The position numbers were made by a program, and so were the translations under genes. Positions 46,601-54,641 of a stretch of DNA of 64,000 nt are shown piece after piece. Origin of the DNA: Verrucomicrobiaceae bacterium. Lineage in GTDB: Bacteria; Verrucomicrobiota; Verrucomicrobiia; Verrucomicrobiales; Akkermansiaceae. Where the stretch lies: positions 62,001 through 126,000 of the forward strand of contig JAIXOR010000001.1 in the NCBI GenBank assembly GCA_027486655.1, in the 5' to 3' direction. The stretch's first letter is position 1. The number at the start of each line of letters is the position of its first letter. The notes beneath the pieces were generated by a model. It was not told the origin of the DNA and did no database searches. It was given only the letters and a program-made list of their open reading frames with translations.

Positions 46601-48057
46601 GCATCGACTGGGATCAGGCACCTCGTGGTTACGCAGTTCCCGGCTCTGTCACCATTCAGGGAGCCGGTGGCACGCAGCACACCGTCAATCTCCATGCATT
46701 CTACCCGCTCGATCTCAATCTCGCCACTCTCCCACCAGCGGTTGAAGAAAACGGAGTGATCACCATCGAGGCCGAGAATTTCACCACGCGTCAAGATCGC
46801 GCCGATGGTGTCGGCTGGCGCAAGGTGGATGAAGCAGCCGCATCACAGGACGGAATGACCATCCAGCCGGTGACTGCCGCCAGCGTCTCCTCGGTCAATA
46901 TTCCCGCCGATACGCCATCGCTCATCTATCAATTCCACACCTTCAGCACCGGTTTGCTGAAAATCCGGACCGAGTGCCTGCCCACCCACAAGATTACCTC
47001 GGATCATCCGGGAGTCCGCTACGCCATCTCCCTGAACGGTGGCATCACGCAGATCGTGGACGTTAATGCCCCGGAGTACTCGGCTGCCTGGAACGTCAAC
47101 ACCCTAAGAGCTGCGGGATACGGGCTTTCCAGGCATGAGGTCACCGCACCCGGCATGCAGACACTGAAGGTTTGGATGATCGACGCCGGAGTGGTACTCG
47201 ACAAGTTTGTCATGGAGATCCGTTCCGGTAATTACGAAGCGGAGGATCTCAGCGTGCATGAATCGAACAAGCCCGTTGTGATCTTCAACGACGCCCCGGC
47301 CAGTCAGGGAGCCGGCCTGCACATCCAATCCACTGCGGTAAACGACTTCGCGACCGTCGTCCTTCCCAACGTCAGTTCAGGTGCCTATCAGCTCACCGTG
47401 CGAGTCAAGGAGTGGACCAGCCGCGGCATCGTTCAGATGGCCGTCGCAGACGATCCGTCCGGCCCCTTCACCAATATCGGTGCCCCATACGACCTATACA
47501 ATTCCACCGACCTATACACGGATCTTGAGGCCATGCCGGTCAGTTTCTCATCAGCCGGGAACAAATATCTGCGCTTTACCGTGGTCGGGAAAAATCCCTC
47601 CGCCACCAATTGCTGGGTCCTGCTCGATACCATCACCCTCCAGCCGGCTCCGGCTGGATCCGTGGCAAGTATTGAGACCTGGCGCGCTGCTTATTTTGGG
47701 ATCCCTGGGGACTCGGGCGTTGCCGCGGACCTTGCCGATCCTGACGGCGACCAGATCCCCAATCTCATCGAATACGCAACCGGAACTTACCCGACCCGGC
47801 CGAGCGCATCACCTGTGACAAGCACCCGGACTGGTGATCATCTGGCCATCTTCTTCAACCGCTCCCGCGACGCCACGGACATCATTTACCGGGTGCTGGC
47901 CGGCAACGATCTCCCGCCCGTCACCTCGATTTGGTCGAGCGACACAGTTCCCTATCCCGGCGGCACTGCGCCCTACGTGCAAACGACCGTCACAGATCCT
48001 CAGACCATCGGTGAATCTGACAAACGTTTCCTTCTTCTCGAGGTCGAAAGACCCTGA
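43651..48057 (+). CDS. GH115 alpha-glucuronidase-like exported enzyme with N-terminal NGDFETG domain
   Basis: A 1468-residue exported protein: signal peptide (1-31); an N-terminal domain (about 33-230) shared with the next two genes; and a GH115 catalytic region (about 265-900), with KYRGLFFNDEDWGLQPWA, HANVIWPAMHEWP, PDDNHGYIRQL and HLSYWGVPANYLWL. A 115C-like segment follows (about 1030-1200, ITIEAENF), then a carbohydrate-binding-like region and a C-terminal LADPDGDQIPNLIEYA module. GH115 enzymes remove (methyl)glucuronic acid from xylan. The fused N-terminal domain is unusual for the family and may anchor the enzyme to a polysaccharide or the cell surface. Confidence 0.9.
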   Translation: MIRILQHLKRPLAGNLSLFLHLLGLHVALAAPLPLVNGDFETGSDGNSSLTPIFGWTDSGTSAGFWLQDGSGGGSFPQDPNVPQSGSFYLTSNRLAGPAGSQPTSSTLSQVVAVDSVDLALIQAGDAEINLTFFHQDTDSNDSGTVIVEFLDTSSQIIGSASTGALPNIAANGTAYSQANAPWTLVTLTNPLPVGTRSVRLKIQTNRTGGSATNVHFDKFTAEIIPSTTPPAVSKYRSTRSWAPYDGGARTATPAGSYLTVPFMPVSETPISGSLKIAGSGQAAPIYYSTTDAAVVRIAAEALADDIERVTGIQATVSTAAPSASEAILIGTVGYSPLIDSLVSSGKIDVSAIQGKWEAYTAAVVEDPLPGIARALIIAGSDRRGTAFGVFGLSESMGVSPWYFWGDVPTPEKPALHIAGAHTQKSPGVKYRGLFFNDEDWGLQPWAASTFEPEVGNIGPKTYSTIFELLLRLHANVIWPAMHEWPVETTPFYLVPGNKEAADNYAIVISTSHHEPMMRNSHEYNEGILGAYNYWTNRTNIYNFWDERVAETKDCENIYTMGMRGRADAGMLAPAGTTDAQKAAKIQNEIIPDQRQMISDHVNANASEVPQIFIPYKETLVQYQSGLQLPDDVTILWPDDNHGYIRQLSNPIERARSGGSGVYYHLSYWGVPANYLWLCTTPPGMTCSEMIKAWDFDASKMWLVNVGDLKPHEIGAEFFLRMARDPEAFRNFDQHAYLTQWAGRTYGPTHAAAIASVLEEYFRLNITKRPEHISRTASGFSFTAKGDEAQQRLDAFASMTAAADAIYAQLPTEQKASFYEMVLYPIRGSNLVNRRILLAERSRLWATQNRAATNTLAAEAQTAHDDLFAENQFYNETNAGGKWNRMITWTTNSAASAPFIMPTTGSYAPSATAALGVAIEGSATPLAPGTPGVLPRFNRTAESTSFIDVFNSGATPMSWTAVTSAPWITLSRTSGNSDARIVVGIDWDQAPRGYAVPGSVTIQGAGGTQHTVNLHAFYPLDLNLATLPPAVEENGVITIEAENFTTRQDRADGVGWRKVDEAAASQDGMTIQPVTAASVSSVNIPADTPSLIYQFHTFSTGLLKIRTECLPTHKITSDHPGVRYAISLNGGITQIVDVNAPEYSAAWNVNTLRAAGYGLSRHEVTAPGMQTLKVWMIDAGVVLDKFVMEIRSGNYEAEDLSVHESNKPVVIFNDAPASQGAGLHIQSTAVNDFATVVLPNVSSGAYQLTVRVKEWTSRGIVQMAVADDPSGPFTNIGAPYDLYNSTDLYTDLEAMPVSFSSAGNKYLRFTVVGKNPSATNCWVLLDTITLQPAPAGSVASIETWRAAYFGIPGDSGVAADLADPDGDQIPNLIEYATGTYPTRPSASPVTSTRTGDHLAIFFNRSRDATDIIYRVLAGNDLPPVTSIWSSDTVPYPGGTAPYVQTTVTDPQTIGESDKRFLLLEVERP

Positions 48058-48117
48058 ATGCCAGCGAAAAACGCAACCAACTACTCCCTGCGAATCCATC
48101 TCCAGACCAATCGATCC

Positions 48118-48879
48118 ATGACAACAAAAACCAACAACAAAAGAAAAATCAGGCTTCAATCGCGGCATGCGACCCTCGCTGTGATCAGACTTCCACTCTT
48201 CGGCCTGCTGGCTTCGTCAGCCTCCGCCGCCACGCTCGCCATTGTTAACGGCGGTTTTGAAACCGGGACGGATGGGTCCGCCACGATCTCCGGTTGGACG
48301 ACCACCGCAGGTGCCACCGGCTTCTGGCTTCAGGACGGCACCGGTGGAGGGTCCTTTCCCCAGGATCCGTCCGCACCCCAAGCAGGAAGCTTTTACCTGA
48401 CCGCCAATCGTCTGGCCGGCGGCGCGGGTTCACAACCCGCCAGTTCGACCCTCAGCCAGACAGTCGGACTGGACCCGACAAACCTTGCCTTGGCTGCGGC
48501 TGGAACGGCTCAGATTAGCTTGAATTTCTTTTATCATGATACGGATTTCAACGACTCCGGCACAGTTACTCTCTCCTTTCTCGATGGCAGCTCCACTCTC
48601 ATCAGTTCGATCACCACCGGCACGCTTGCGAACATCGCTGGAAACGGCACTGCATTTGGTGCGCTGGCACCATGGACTTCCGTCACCCTCGGCGGACCCA
48701 TCACCGGGGCGGTTCCCATGAATACCGCTGCGGTTCGAATCAGCATAACCACCAATCGAATCGGCGGCTCGGCTACCAATGTGCATTTCGACAGCTTCAG
48801 CGCTCAAATCATTCCAGAGCCAAGTGCTGCAGTCCTCGGACTGGTCGGAACTCTCGGTCTGCTACGCCGGCGTCGTTGA
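48118..48879 (+). CDS. PEP-CTERM exported protein made of the shared NGGFETG domain
   Basis: A 253-residue protein: basic N-terminus and signal peptide (to about residue 38), one copy of the domain also found at the N-terminus of the GH115 enzyme (IVNGGFETG, GFWLQDGTGGGSFPQ, GSATNVHFDSF), and a PEP-CTERM tail (PEPSAAVLGLVGTLGLLRRRR). It has no enzymatic motif and is probably a carbohydrate-binding or surface-layer component. I start it at ATG 48118, while the frame is open from 48058. Exosortase sorting is inferred from the tail; no exosortase gene is in the window. Confidence 0.8.
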   Translation: MTTKTNNKRKIRLQSRHATLAVIRLPLFGLLASSASAATLAIVNGGFETGTDGSATISGWTTTAGATGFWLQDGTGGGSFPQDPSAPQAGSFYLTANRLAGGAGSQPASSTLSQTVGLDPTNLALAAAGTAQISLNFFYHDTDFNDSGTVTLSFLDGSSTLISSITTGTLANIAGNGTAFGALAPWTSVTLGGPITGAVPMNTAAVRISITTNRIGGSATNVHFDSFSAQIIPEPSAAVLGLVGTLGLLRRRR

Positions 48880-48959
48880 TCGCCACTTCCCCTGACAAAG
48901 ACAAACGGGATTCAGGGCGGTTCGGCCGCTTCTATTCGATTCTTTAGTCACTTTTGACC

Positions 48960-51140
48960 ATGAACCTCATAAAAAATCCAAGAATGAACACGAATACTCG
49001 AAGGCATCGATCGTCGATCTACTTTGCGGGGGTTTTTAAGACTTCCTGCTGCGTCGCGGCGATCCTCGCCACGATCGCGCTGTGCGCCACCGCAGCTCCT
49101 TTGACCATCGTCAACGGCGGCTTCGAAACCGGGACCGCAGGCAATTCCAGCCTCACTCCCATCGCTGGCTGGACCGACGCCGGAGGCACCGCTGGCTTCT
49201 GGCTCCAGGATGGTGACAACATCCCAGTCGGCAGCGGTTCGTTTCCCCAGGATCCTAACGTGCCACAGTCGGGTTCCCTCTACCTGACGGCCAACCGTCT
49301 GGCCGGCGCCGCGGGTTCCCAGCCCGCCAGCTCCACGCTCAGCCAGACCGTTGCGATTGACGGAGGGAATCTCATCCTCGTGCAATCGGGCGCGGCTGCA
49401 CTGAACCTCCAATTCTTCTATCAGGACTCCGACGGCAACGATTCGAGCACGGTCAGTGTTTCTTTCCTCAACGGCACTTCCGGTCTGATCAGCACGGTTA
49501 CCACCGGCACCTTGCCGGACGTCGCCGCAAACGGCACTGCTTTTACCAGCGGCTTGGCACCATGGACACTCAAGAACCTCAAGGGTGCAGTCCCGTCCAA
49601 CGCGGAGTTCATTCGCATCAACATCACCACCAACCGCATTGGTGGCTCTGCCACCAATGTGCATTTCGACAGTTTCAGTGGAGTCATCGAGCAGGCAGAC
49701 ACGGATAATGACGGACTGCCCGACAGCTATGAGCAAACGATCATCGACTCGAATCCGGGTGATGCCATCACTGCTTTCAGCCATGTGGCTGGTCCGAACA
49801 ACCTGCCCGCGACCACCGATTTCGACAGCGATGGCTCAAGCGATGCGAATGAATTCGAAAAAGGGACCAATCCGCTGGATTCCGATACCGATGACGATGG
49901 CCTGACTGACGGTGTTGAGACCAATACTGGCTCCTTTCTGATTCCTTCCAATACGGGGACCAATCCTCTAGCTTCTGACACGGATATTGATGGTTTCAAC
50001 GATGGGATCGAAGTCTTCTATGGCTCCAACCCGGTCAATAACACAGATCTCCCTGGCGCCGGCCTGAATGTGGTCAACGGAAGCTTTGAGTCACCCATCG
50101 TTGCCGTTTCCAAAGAGGGCGTCCCGGTGTCGGGCGGCACTGTCACTGGATGGAGCGTTGCCACCAACGAGATGTGGACCATCGACGCCATAGCGCTTTC
50201 AGCAAATGATCCGACCTCTGCGAGTCATGGGAGCCAGTTTCTGACTGCCAATCGACTGGCGCCGAATCCTGACGCTTTGGCGGCTGGCTTCATCGGCGGC
50301 AACGCCGCAGTCATGAGCGCCCGCCAAGACGTTGATGTCTCTTCCTTCGCCGCATCCATTGATGCGGGAGCCAGAACCGTCCTTGTGAAATTTGATTGGT
50401 TCGATAACGACCCGTTCGACCGCGGAACCGTCAGTATTCGATTCCTGAATGGTCTGGGTGTCGATCTCGGTCGCTACCGTTCGGATGTGACTCTCGGCAA
50501 CCTCACCGGGTGGCGGACCTCAATCCTCCCTGTCTATCCACCGGTGGGAACACGCACGGTCCGGATCACCCTCGAAGCGGACAACCGTAATGACGCAGGC
50601 GCACCTTCGGCCGCCGGAACTGCAAGAAACGTTCATTTCGACAACATCGTAGCCCGCCTCGCCTTCGTGGATTCCGACAACGATGGCATGCCTGATGACT
50701 GGGAACTCGCCAACGGTCTCAACCCGAACAACCCGGCCGATTCCAGCGCAATCTCATCCGGCGGCGGCCTCACCAACCTCCAGGAGTTTCTCGCCGGAAC
50801 CAGTCCCGATCTCGCGGATACAGATGGCGATGGATCCAACGACAACGATGAGGTCTCCGCCGGAACCGATCCGCTTGATCCGAGTTCGTTCCCGGTTGCC
50901 CTTCCCCCTGGTTCTCTGACTGTCGCGTCCTCCGGATTCAATGTCAGTGGTGATTTTCACGTAACTGTCAGTGGCTTGAGCACGTCATACTCCTACCGCT
51001 TGGTGAGAGGAACCGACCTCGCCAGCTTCCCGACTGTGGTGGAGCAGAAGGTCCCAACTAGCGCCACCGATGTCTTCACCGACCCCGAGCCACCCGCCAG
51101 CAAGGCATTCTATCGCGTGGAGCTAGTTACCCCTCCGTGA
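48960..51140 (+). CDS. Large exported protein with two NGGFETG-type domains and calcium-type repeats
   Basis: A 726-residue exported protein. After the signal region (to about 45), one shared domain (about 48-240) is followed by DxDxDG repeats (DTDNDGLPDSYE, DTDDDGLTDG, DTDIDGFNDG). A second, more divergent copy (VVNGSFESPIVA to NVHFDNIVA) follows, then more repeats (DSDNDGMPDDWE, DTDGDGSNDNDE) and a short C-terminal beta domain. The repeats are thrombospondin-3-like calcium sites used as rigid spacers in secreted proteins. There is no catalytic motif and no PEP tail. ATG 48960 is used; TTG 48954 is also possible. Confidence 0.8.
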   Translation: MNLIKNPRMNTNTRRHRSSIYFAGVFKTSCCVAAILATIALCATAAPLTIVNGGFETGTAGNSSLTPIAGWTDAGGTAGFWLQDGDNIPVGSGSFPQDPNVPQSGSLYLTANRLAGAAGSQPASSTLSQTVAIDGGNLILVQSGAAALNLQFFYQDSDGNDSSTVSVSFLNGTSGLISTVTTGTLPDVAANGTAFTSGLAPWTLKNLKGAVPSNAEFIRINITTNRIGGSATNVHFDSFSGVIEQADTDNDGLPDSYEQTIIDSNPGDAITAFSHVAGPNNLPATTDFDSDGSSDANEFEKGTNPLDSDTDDDGLTDGVETNTGSFLIPSNTGTNPLASDTDIDGFNDGIEVFYGSNPVNNTDLPGAGLNVVNGSFESPIVAVSKEGVPVSGGTVTGWSVATNEMWTIDAIALSANDPTSASHGSQFLTANRLAPNPDALAAGFIGGNAAVMSARQDVDVSSFAASIDAGARTVLVKFDWFDNDPFDRGTVSIRFLNGLGVDLGRYRSDVTLGNLTGWRTSILPVYPPVGTRTVRITLEADNRNDAGAPSAAGTARNVHFDNIVARLAFVDSDNDGMPDDWELANGLNPNNPADSSAISSGGGLTNLQEFLAGTSPDLADTDGDGSNDNDEVSAGTDPLDPSSFPVALPPGSLTVASSGFNVSGDFHVTVSGLSTSYSYRLVRGTDLASFPTVVEQKVPTSATDVFTDPEPPASKAFYRVELVTPP

Positions 51141-51702
51141 TTTCAAATCTGAACAACCATCCCTGTGAACCCCCGGGAGCATAAAAGGGTGTTCCACGAA
51201 AGTGACGGGTCCCCCCACGAGGGGCGGAAAGACTTGGATACTCGAACGCTCGGGTATCCTCGCGTCAGATTCTTCGATCACCATCCAAGCCAATGTTGCC
51301 AGCACAGTTTGCACGGTGGAGATCACTGATGTGAAGCGAAAGCGACGGAGTGAAACTACCAATCGTGGGGCGTGTGCAAACTTGTGACCGCACTCTGCAT
51401 GAGGCTTGCCGAGGGTTGGAGCTTCGTCTCAGCGAGCTTCGTTGGGAAAGCGGTGACGAGTTTCCGCAGTCCAAAGAATCAGACGACCTCTTGCGAGGCT
51501 GGTCTTTCTTGAGGGGTTCAGCTACCGGCAGTTCGATGAAGCATTCGATCTTCGGGATTTGGGAGAGGTGGCATCAAACCTGAATCCGCAGGCATCTCCG
51601 ACGCAGCTGGCAATGAAGGTGAAAGGCTCGCGACTTCGCTTGAGCTGCAGGGCACGGTGCATTCTTGCTTGCCGATTCATCGGGTTGAATGGAGCGTCCG
51701 GC
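51141..51702. other. Intergenic stretch without a confident gene
   Basis: A 562-bp region between the exported-protein gene and the sensor kinase. Short frames exist on both strands, but none has a convincing start, length or family feature. One plus-strand frame runs into the kinase gene from after a stop near 51450 and reads protein-like near VFLEGFSYRQFDEAFDLRD, possibly a fragment. The part just before 51703 probably holds the kinase promoter; GGAG at 51691-51694 is its likely ribosome-binding site. Confidence 0.5.
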
Positions 51703-53784
51703 ATGATCGGCCGCTGTGTGCTGTCCTTGCTGCTCCTGACAAGCGAATGGATCGCTGCACGTGCCGATGTGCCGGAATGCACCGTGATCGAAGCCACAAA
51801 GATGTCTTCCACCGAGCTGGCTAGCCAGCATCCCCGGCGGTTTCGCGGTTTGCTGACCTACCACGAACCTGCGCACCGCATGGCATTCCTTCAGGATGAA
51901 ACCGGCGCGATCTACCTCCAGATCAAGAACGCACAACCGGTAGCTTCGGGTGATTTTGTTGAGGTTGTCGGCATTGTCGACCCCGGCATCGACGGCCCGA
52001 ACATCCGGGGCTTGGACGAACGGTCCAGCCCGAGCATCCGCAAGCTTGGCACCGCACCATGGCCACAGCCGGTGGAAGAAACGGCGGCAAGAGTCCTGGC
52101 TGGCATCAGTGGAGCCACGTGGACGCGCATCGAGGGCAAGGTGCTCGACGTCGACGTCGTGGGCGATCGCGTTCGGCTTTCACTGGAAGACTTGCCGGAG
52201 TTGCCGGTATTTATTCCAGGAATCACCCGCCAGGCCTTCGCGCCCGGTCACCTTATGGGCGCGAGGGTAGCCATATCCGGAGTGCCGGCCGCATCGCCGG
52301 TGTCGACCCAGCCTCCGATCATGCAGCGCTCGCTGCTGGTGCCGTCGCTGGAACATGTTGTGATGGCTCAGGCCGACCGCCATGCCCGTTTTGCTGCCTC
52401 TGAGGCCAAACTTCACGATCTGCGCTGGATCCCGGAGAAAGGCGGCGGCGGCCTTACCACCCGGGCCTGCGGAGTGGTCACTTGGGTCCAGCCTGGCCGT
52501 GGCTTCTTCCTCCAAAGGGGAACCAGCAGTGCCTGGATCCAATGCACCGAGCCAGTCCTTCCCCGTCTCAACGAGCGTGTGGAGTGCGCCGGCCTTCCCG
52601 GAAGCTATCACGGAGCGGGTGAGCTGCGTGATTCGATCTGGCAGCCGCTCAGAGCGCTGGAGATATCTCCCATCACGCCCTTTGAAGGTCAGGCTGACGA
52701 CATGCTGGCCGACGAAAACCACGGCCGCCTCACTGCGATCGAAGGCACCGTGGCGGAAAGTTTCCAGAGCCCTGCCGAAGACATGGTGATCGTCACCTAT
52801 GGTGATTCCTCTTTCTCCGCCCGGCTCTCACGCGTTCCTTCCAAGCCCGGCTTGCCGACCATCGAGCGTGGCTCCCTCGTCCGCGTCACCGGGATTTGCC
52901 TCAATCGCCCGTCTCCGGGCGTCGACCTCGTCCATGGTGACGGCCGTTTCCAGATCCAGCTTCGCAATGCCGAAGACTTGGCCACCCTGGCCGAGCCTCC
53001 TTACTGGAACGCCACCCGCCTCACCCGGATGATCGCTGGCCTGATGTTGGTTTTCGTCCTCGCGACCGCCTGGGTCATTGCCCTCAAACGCCGCGTCCGG
53101 CAGCAGGAAATCGTCATCCGCGAACAGGTATCCCGCCAAGCCGTGCATGACGAACGCGTGCGGATCGCCCGTGAATGGCATGACACCTTCGAGCAGCACT
53201 TTGCCGGCCTCACCATGCAGCTCGACGCCACTGCCACCGTTCTCCCCGCCGACACGCTGCCCCGCCAGATGCTCGAACGCGCGGCGGAAATGGCCGATCA
53301 CAGCCGCTCCGAGGCCCGTCAGGCGATTTGGGACCTGCGCGCGCCCGACCCCACGGAAGGCAGCACCTTCCTCCATGAACTCGAATTCAGCCTGCGCGGC
53401 TTGTGGTCGGAGGAAGGCATTCCCTCGCTCACGATCGAAGGCTCCGGGAATACCGCGCTACCCCGCCGTGTGACCGCACACCTGCTTCGAATCGCCCACG
53501 AAGCCGTCGCCAACGCCTACAAACACGCTGCCGCCTCCCGGATCGTCGTCCGCTGGCGGGAAGACGTGGACGAATTTCTGCTGACCATCGATGATGATGG
53601 CCGGGGTATTCCGACCGAAGAAATCGGCAATGCCACCGCCCGCGGACACTTTGGCTTGCTCGGCCTGCGCGAACGAGCCCACAAACTCAAGGCGGTGCTC
53701 TGCATCGAATCACCCGCTCCCAGCCAAACCTGCGGCACATTGGTCTCCCTGAGGCTTTCCCGTTCTTCCGTCCAAGTCCTATGA
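51703..53784 (+). CDS. NarL-type sensor histidine kinase with beta-rich exported sensor
   Basis: A 693-residue sensor: signal-like N-terminus (MIGRCVLSLLLLT), an exported region of about 400 residues, one membrane helix (about 441-463), then a HisKA_3 domain with phospho-acceptor His493 (AREWHDTFEQHF) and an HATPase with DDDGRGIP. The sensor contains three similar beta-strand units (MAFLQDETGAIYLQI, GFFLQRGTSSAWIQC, MVIVTYGDSSFSARL) that look like tandem OB-fold repeats. I chose 51703 because GGAG lies 8 bp upstream; the frame is open to 51559. The stop overlaps the response regulator start. Confidence 0.88.
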   Translation: MIGRCVLSLLLLTSEWIAARADVPECTVIEATKMSSTELASQHPRRFRGLLTYHEPAHRMAFLQDETGAIYLQIKNAQPVASGDFVEVVGIVDPGIDGPNIRGLDERSSPSIRKLGTAPWPQPVEETAARVLAGISGATWTRIEGKVLDVDVVGDRVRLSLEDLPELPVFIPGITRQAFAPGHLMGARVAISGVPAASPVSTQPPIMQRSLLVPSLEHVVMAQADRHARFAASEAKLHDLRWIPEKGGGGLTTRACGVVTWVQPGRGFFLQRGTSSAWIQCTEPVLPRLNERVECAGLPGSYHGAGELRDSIWQPLRALEISPITPFEGQADDMLADENHGRLTAIEGTVAESFQSPAEDMVIVTYGDSSFSARLSRVPSKPGLPTIERGSLVRVTGICLNRPSPGVDLVHGDGRFQIQLRNAEDLATLAEPPYWNATRLTRMIAGLMLVFVLATAWVIALKRRVRQQEIVIREQVSRQAVHDERVRIAREWHDTFEQHFAGLTMQLDATATVLPADTLPRQMLERAAEMADHSRSEARQAIWDLRAPDPTEGSTFLHELEFSLRGLWSEEGIPSLTIEGSGNTALPRRVTAHLLRIAHEAVANAYKHAAASRIVVRWREDVDEFLLTIDDDGRGIPTEEIGNATARGHFGLLGLRERAHKLKAVLCIESPAPSQTCGTLVSLRLSRSSVQVL

Positions 53785-54419
53785 GCGCTTCCTATCGGCT
53801 CCTTCTGGTAGACGATCACTACGTCGTCCGAATCGGCATGGCTTCTTCCCTCAATCTCGAGCCCGACTTCGAGGTTGTGGCCGAAGCTGAAAGCGGCGAA
53901 GAGGCCCTGCGCCTCTACCGTGAGCACCGCCCTGACCTTGTGATCCTCGACTGGCGCCTGCCGGATCTCTCCGGCGCGGACATCATCAAGACCCTCCGCG
54001 ACGAACATCCCCAGGCCCGTGTGCTCGTGCTCTCTGCTTTCGAATCGGAGGAAGTCATCTATCAGGCACTGCAGGCCGGTGCCGTCGGCTACCTCACCAA
54101 GTCCTCCCGCCGCCCGGAGCTCATTGAATCGATCCGCCTTGCCGCCCAGGGGAAATCATCGTTTTCCGGGGCGATCGCCGCGAAGCTTGCCATGAGAATG
54201 CAACGCCCCGGCCTCTCGCCCCGTGAACTGGAGGTGGTCGCCGAACTCGTGAGGGGCAACTCTAACAAGGAGATCGCCACGCACCTTTCCATCAGCGAGA
54301 ATACCGTGAAGCTGCACATCACCCACATCATGCAGAAACTTCGCGCCAAGGACCGCACTCACGTCGCCAGCATCGCCTTGCAACGCGGCCTTGTCGGCAG
54401 CAGCTCGACAGGACTCTGA
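53781..54419 (+). CDS. LuxR/NarL-family response regulator
   Basis: A 212-residue regulator: receiver domain with the acidic pair DDH (11-13), phosphorylated Asp57 in VILDWRLP, Ser in place of the usual Thr (LVLSAFES) and Lys in YLTKSS. The C-terminal LuxR helix-turn-helix is LSPRELEVVAELVRGNSNKE to SENTVKLHITHIMQKL. ATGA overlap with the sensor kinase indicates a cognate pair. Nearby polysaccharide and surface genes are possible targets. Confidence 0.95.
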   Translation: MSASYRLLLVDDHYVVRIGMASSLNLEPDFEVVAEAESGEEALRLYREHRPDLVILDWRLPDLSGADIIKTLRDEHPQARVLVLSAFESEEVIYQALQAGAVGYLTKSSRRPELIESIRLAAQGKSSFSGAIAAKLAMRMQRPGLSPRELEVVAELVRGNSNKEIATHLSISENTVKLHITHIMQKLRAKDRTHVASIALQRGLVGSSSTGL

Positions 54420-54641
54420 CGGACATTCGGAAGTGGAAACGGCGTTGGGCAGTCGTCCGTCGCCAACGGGATGCAGTCCGTTTGAACACATTCAATCGGA
54501 TGGTGTGACGCCCACCCATCTGCCGGGGTGACTCGATGGGACGATAGAACATGGTAGCTGCGACCCTCATGCCCCGCGTGCGATTGACCCACGCCGATGC
54601 GGGGCAGGAATCCAAACAAACCCACGACCATCTCTCCCACC

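Noticed and set aside
51350-51583. Small plus-strand gene upstream of the sensor kinase
   Set aside because: No ribosome-binding site, no family feature and no coding-like pattern over its length; treated as intergenic.
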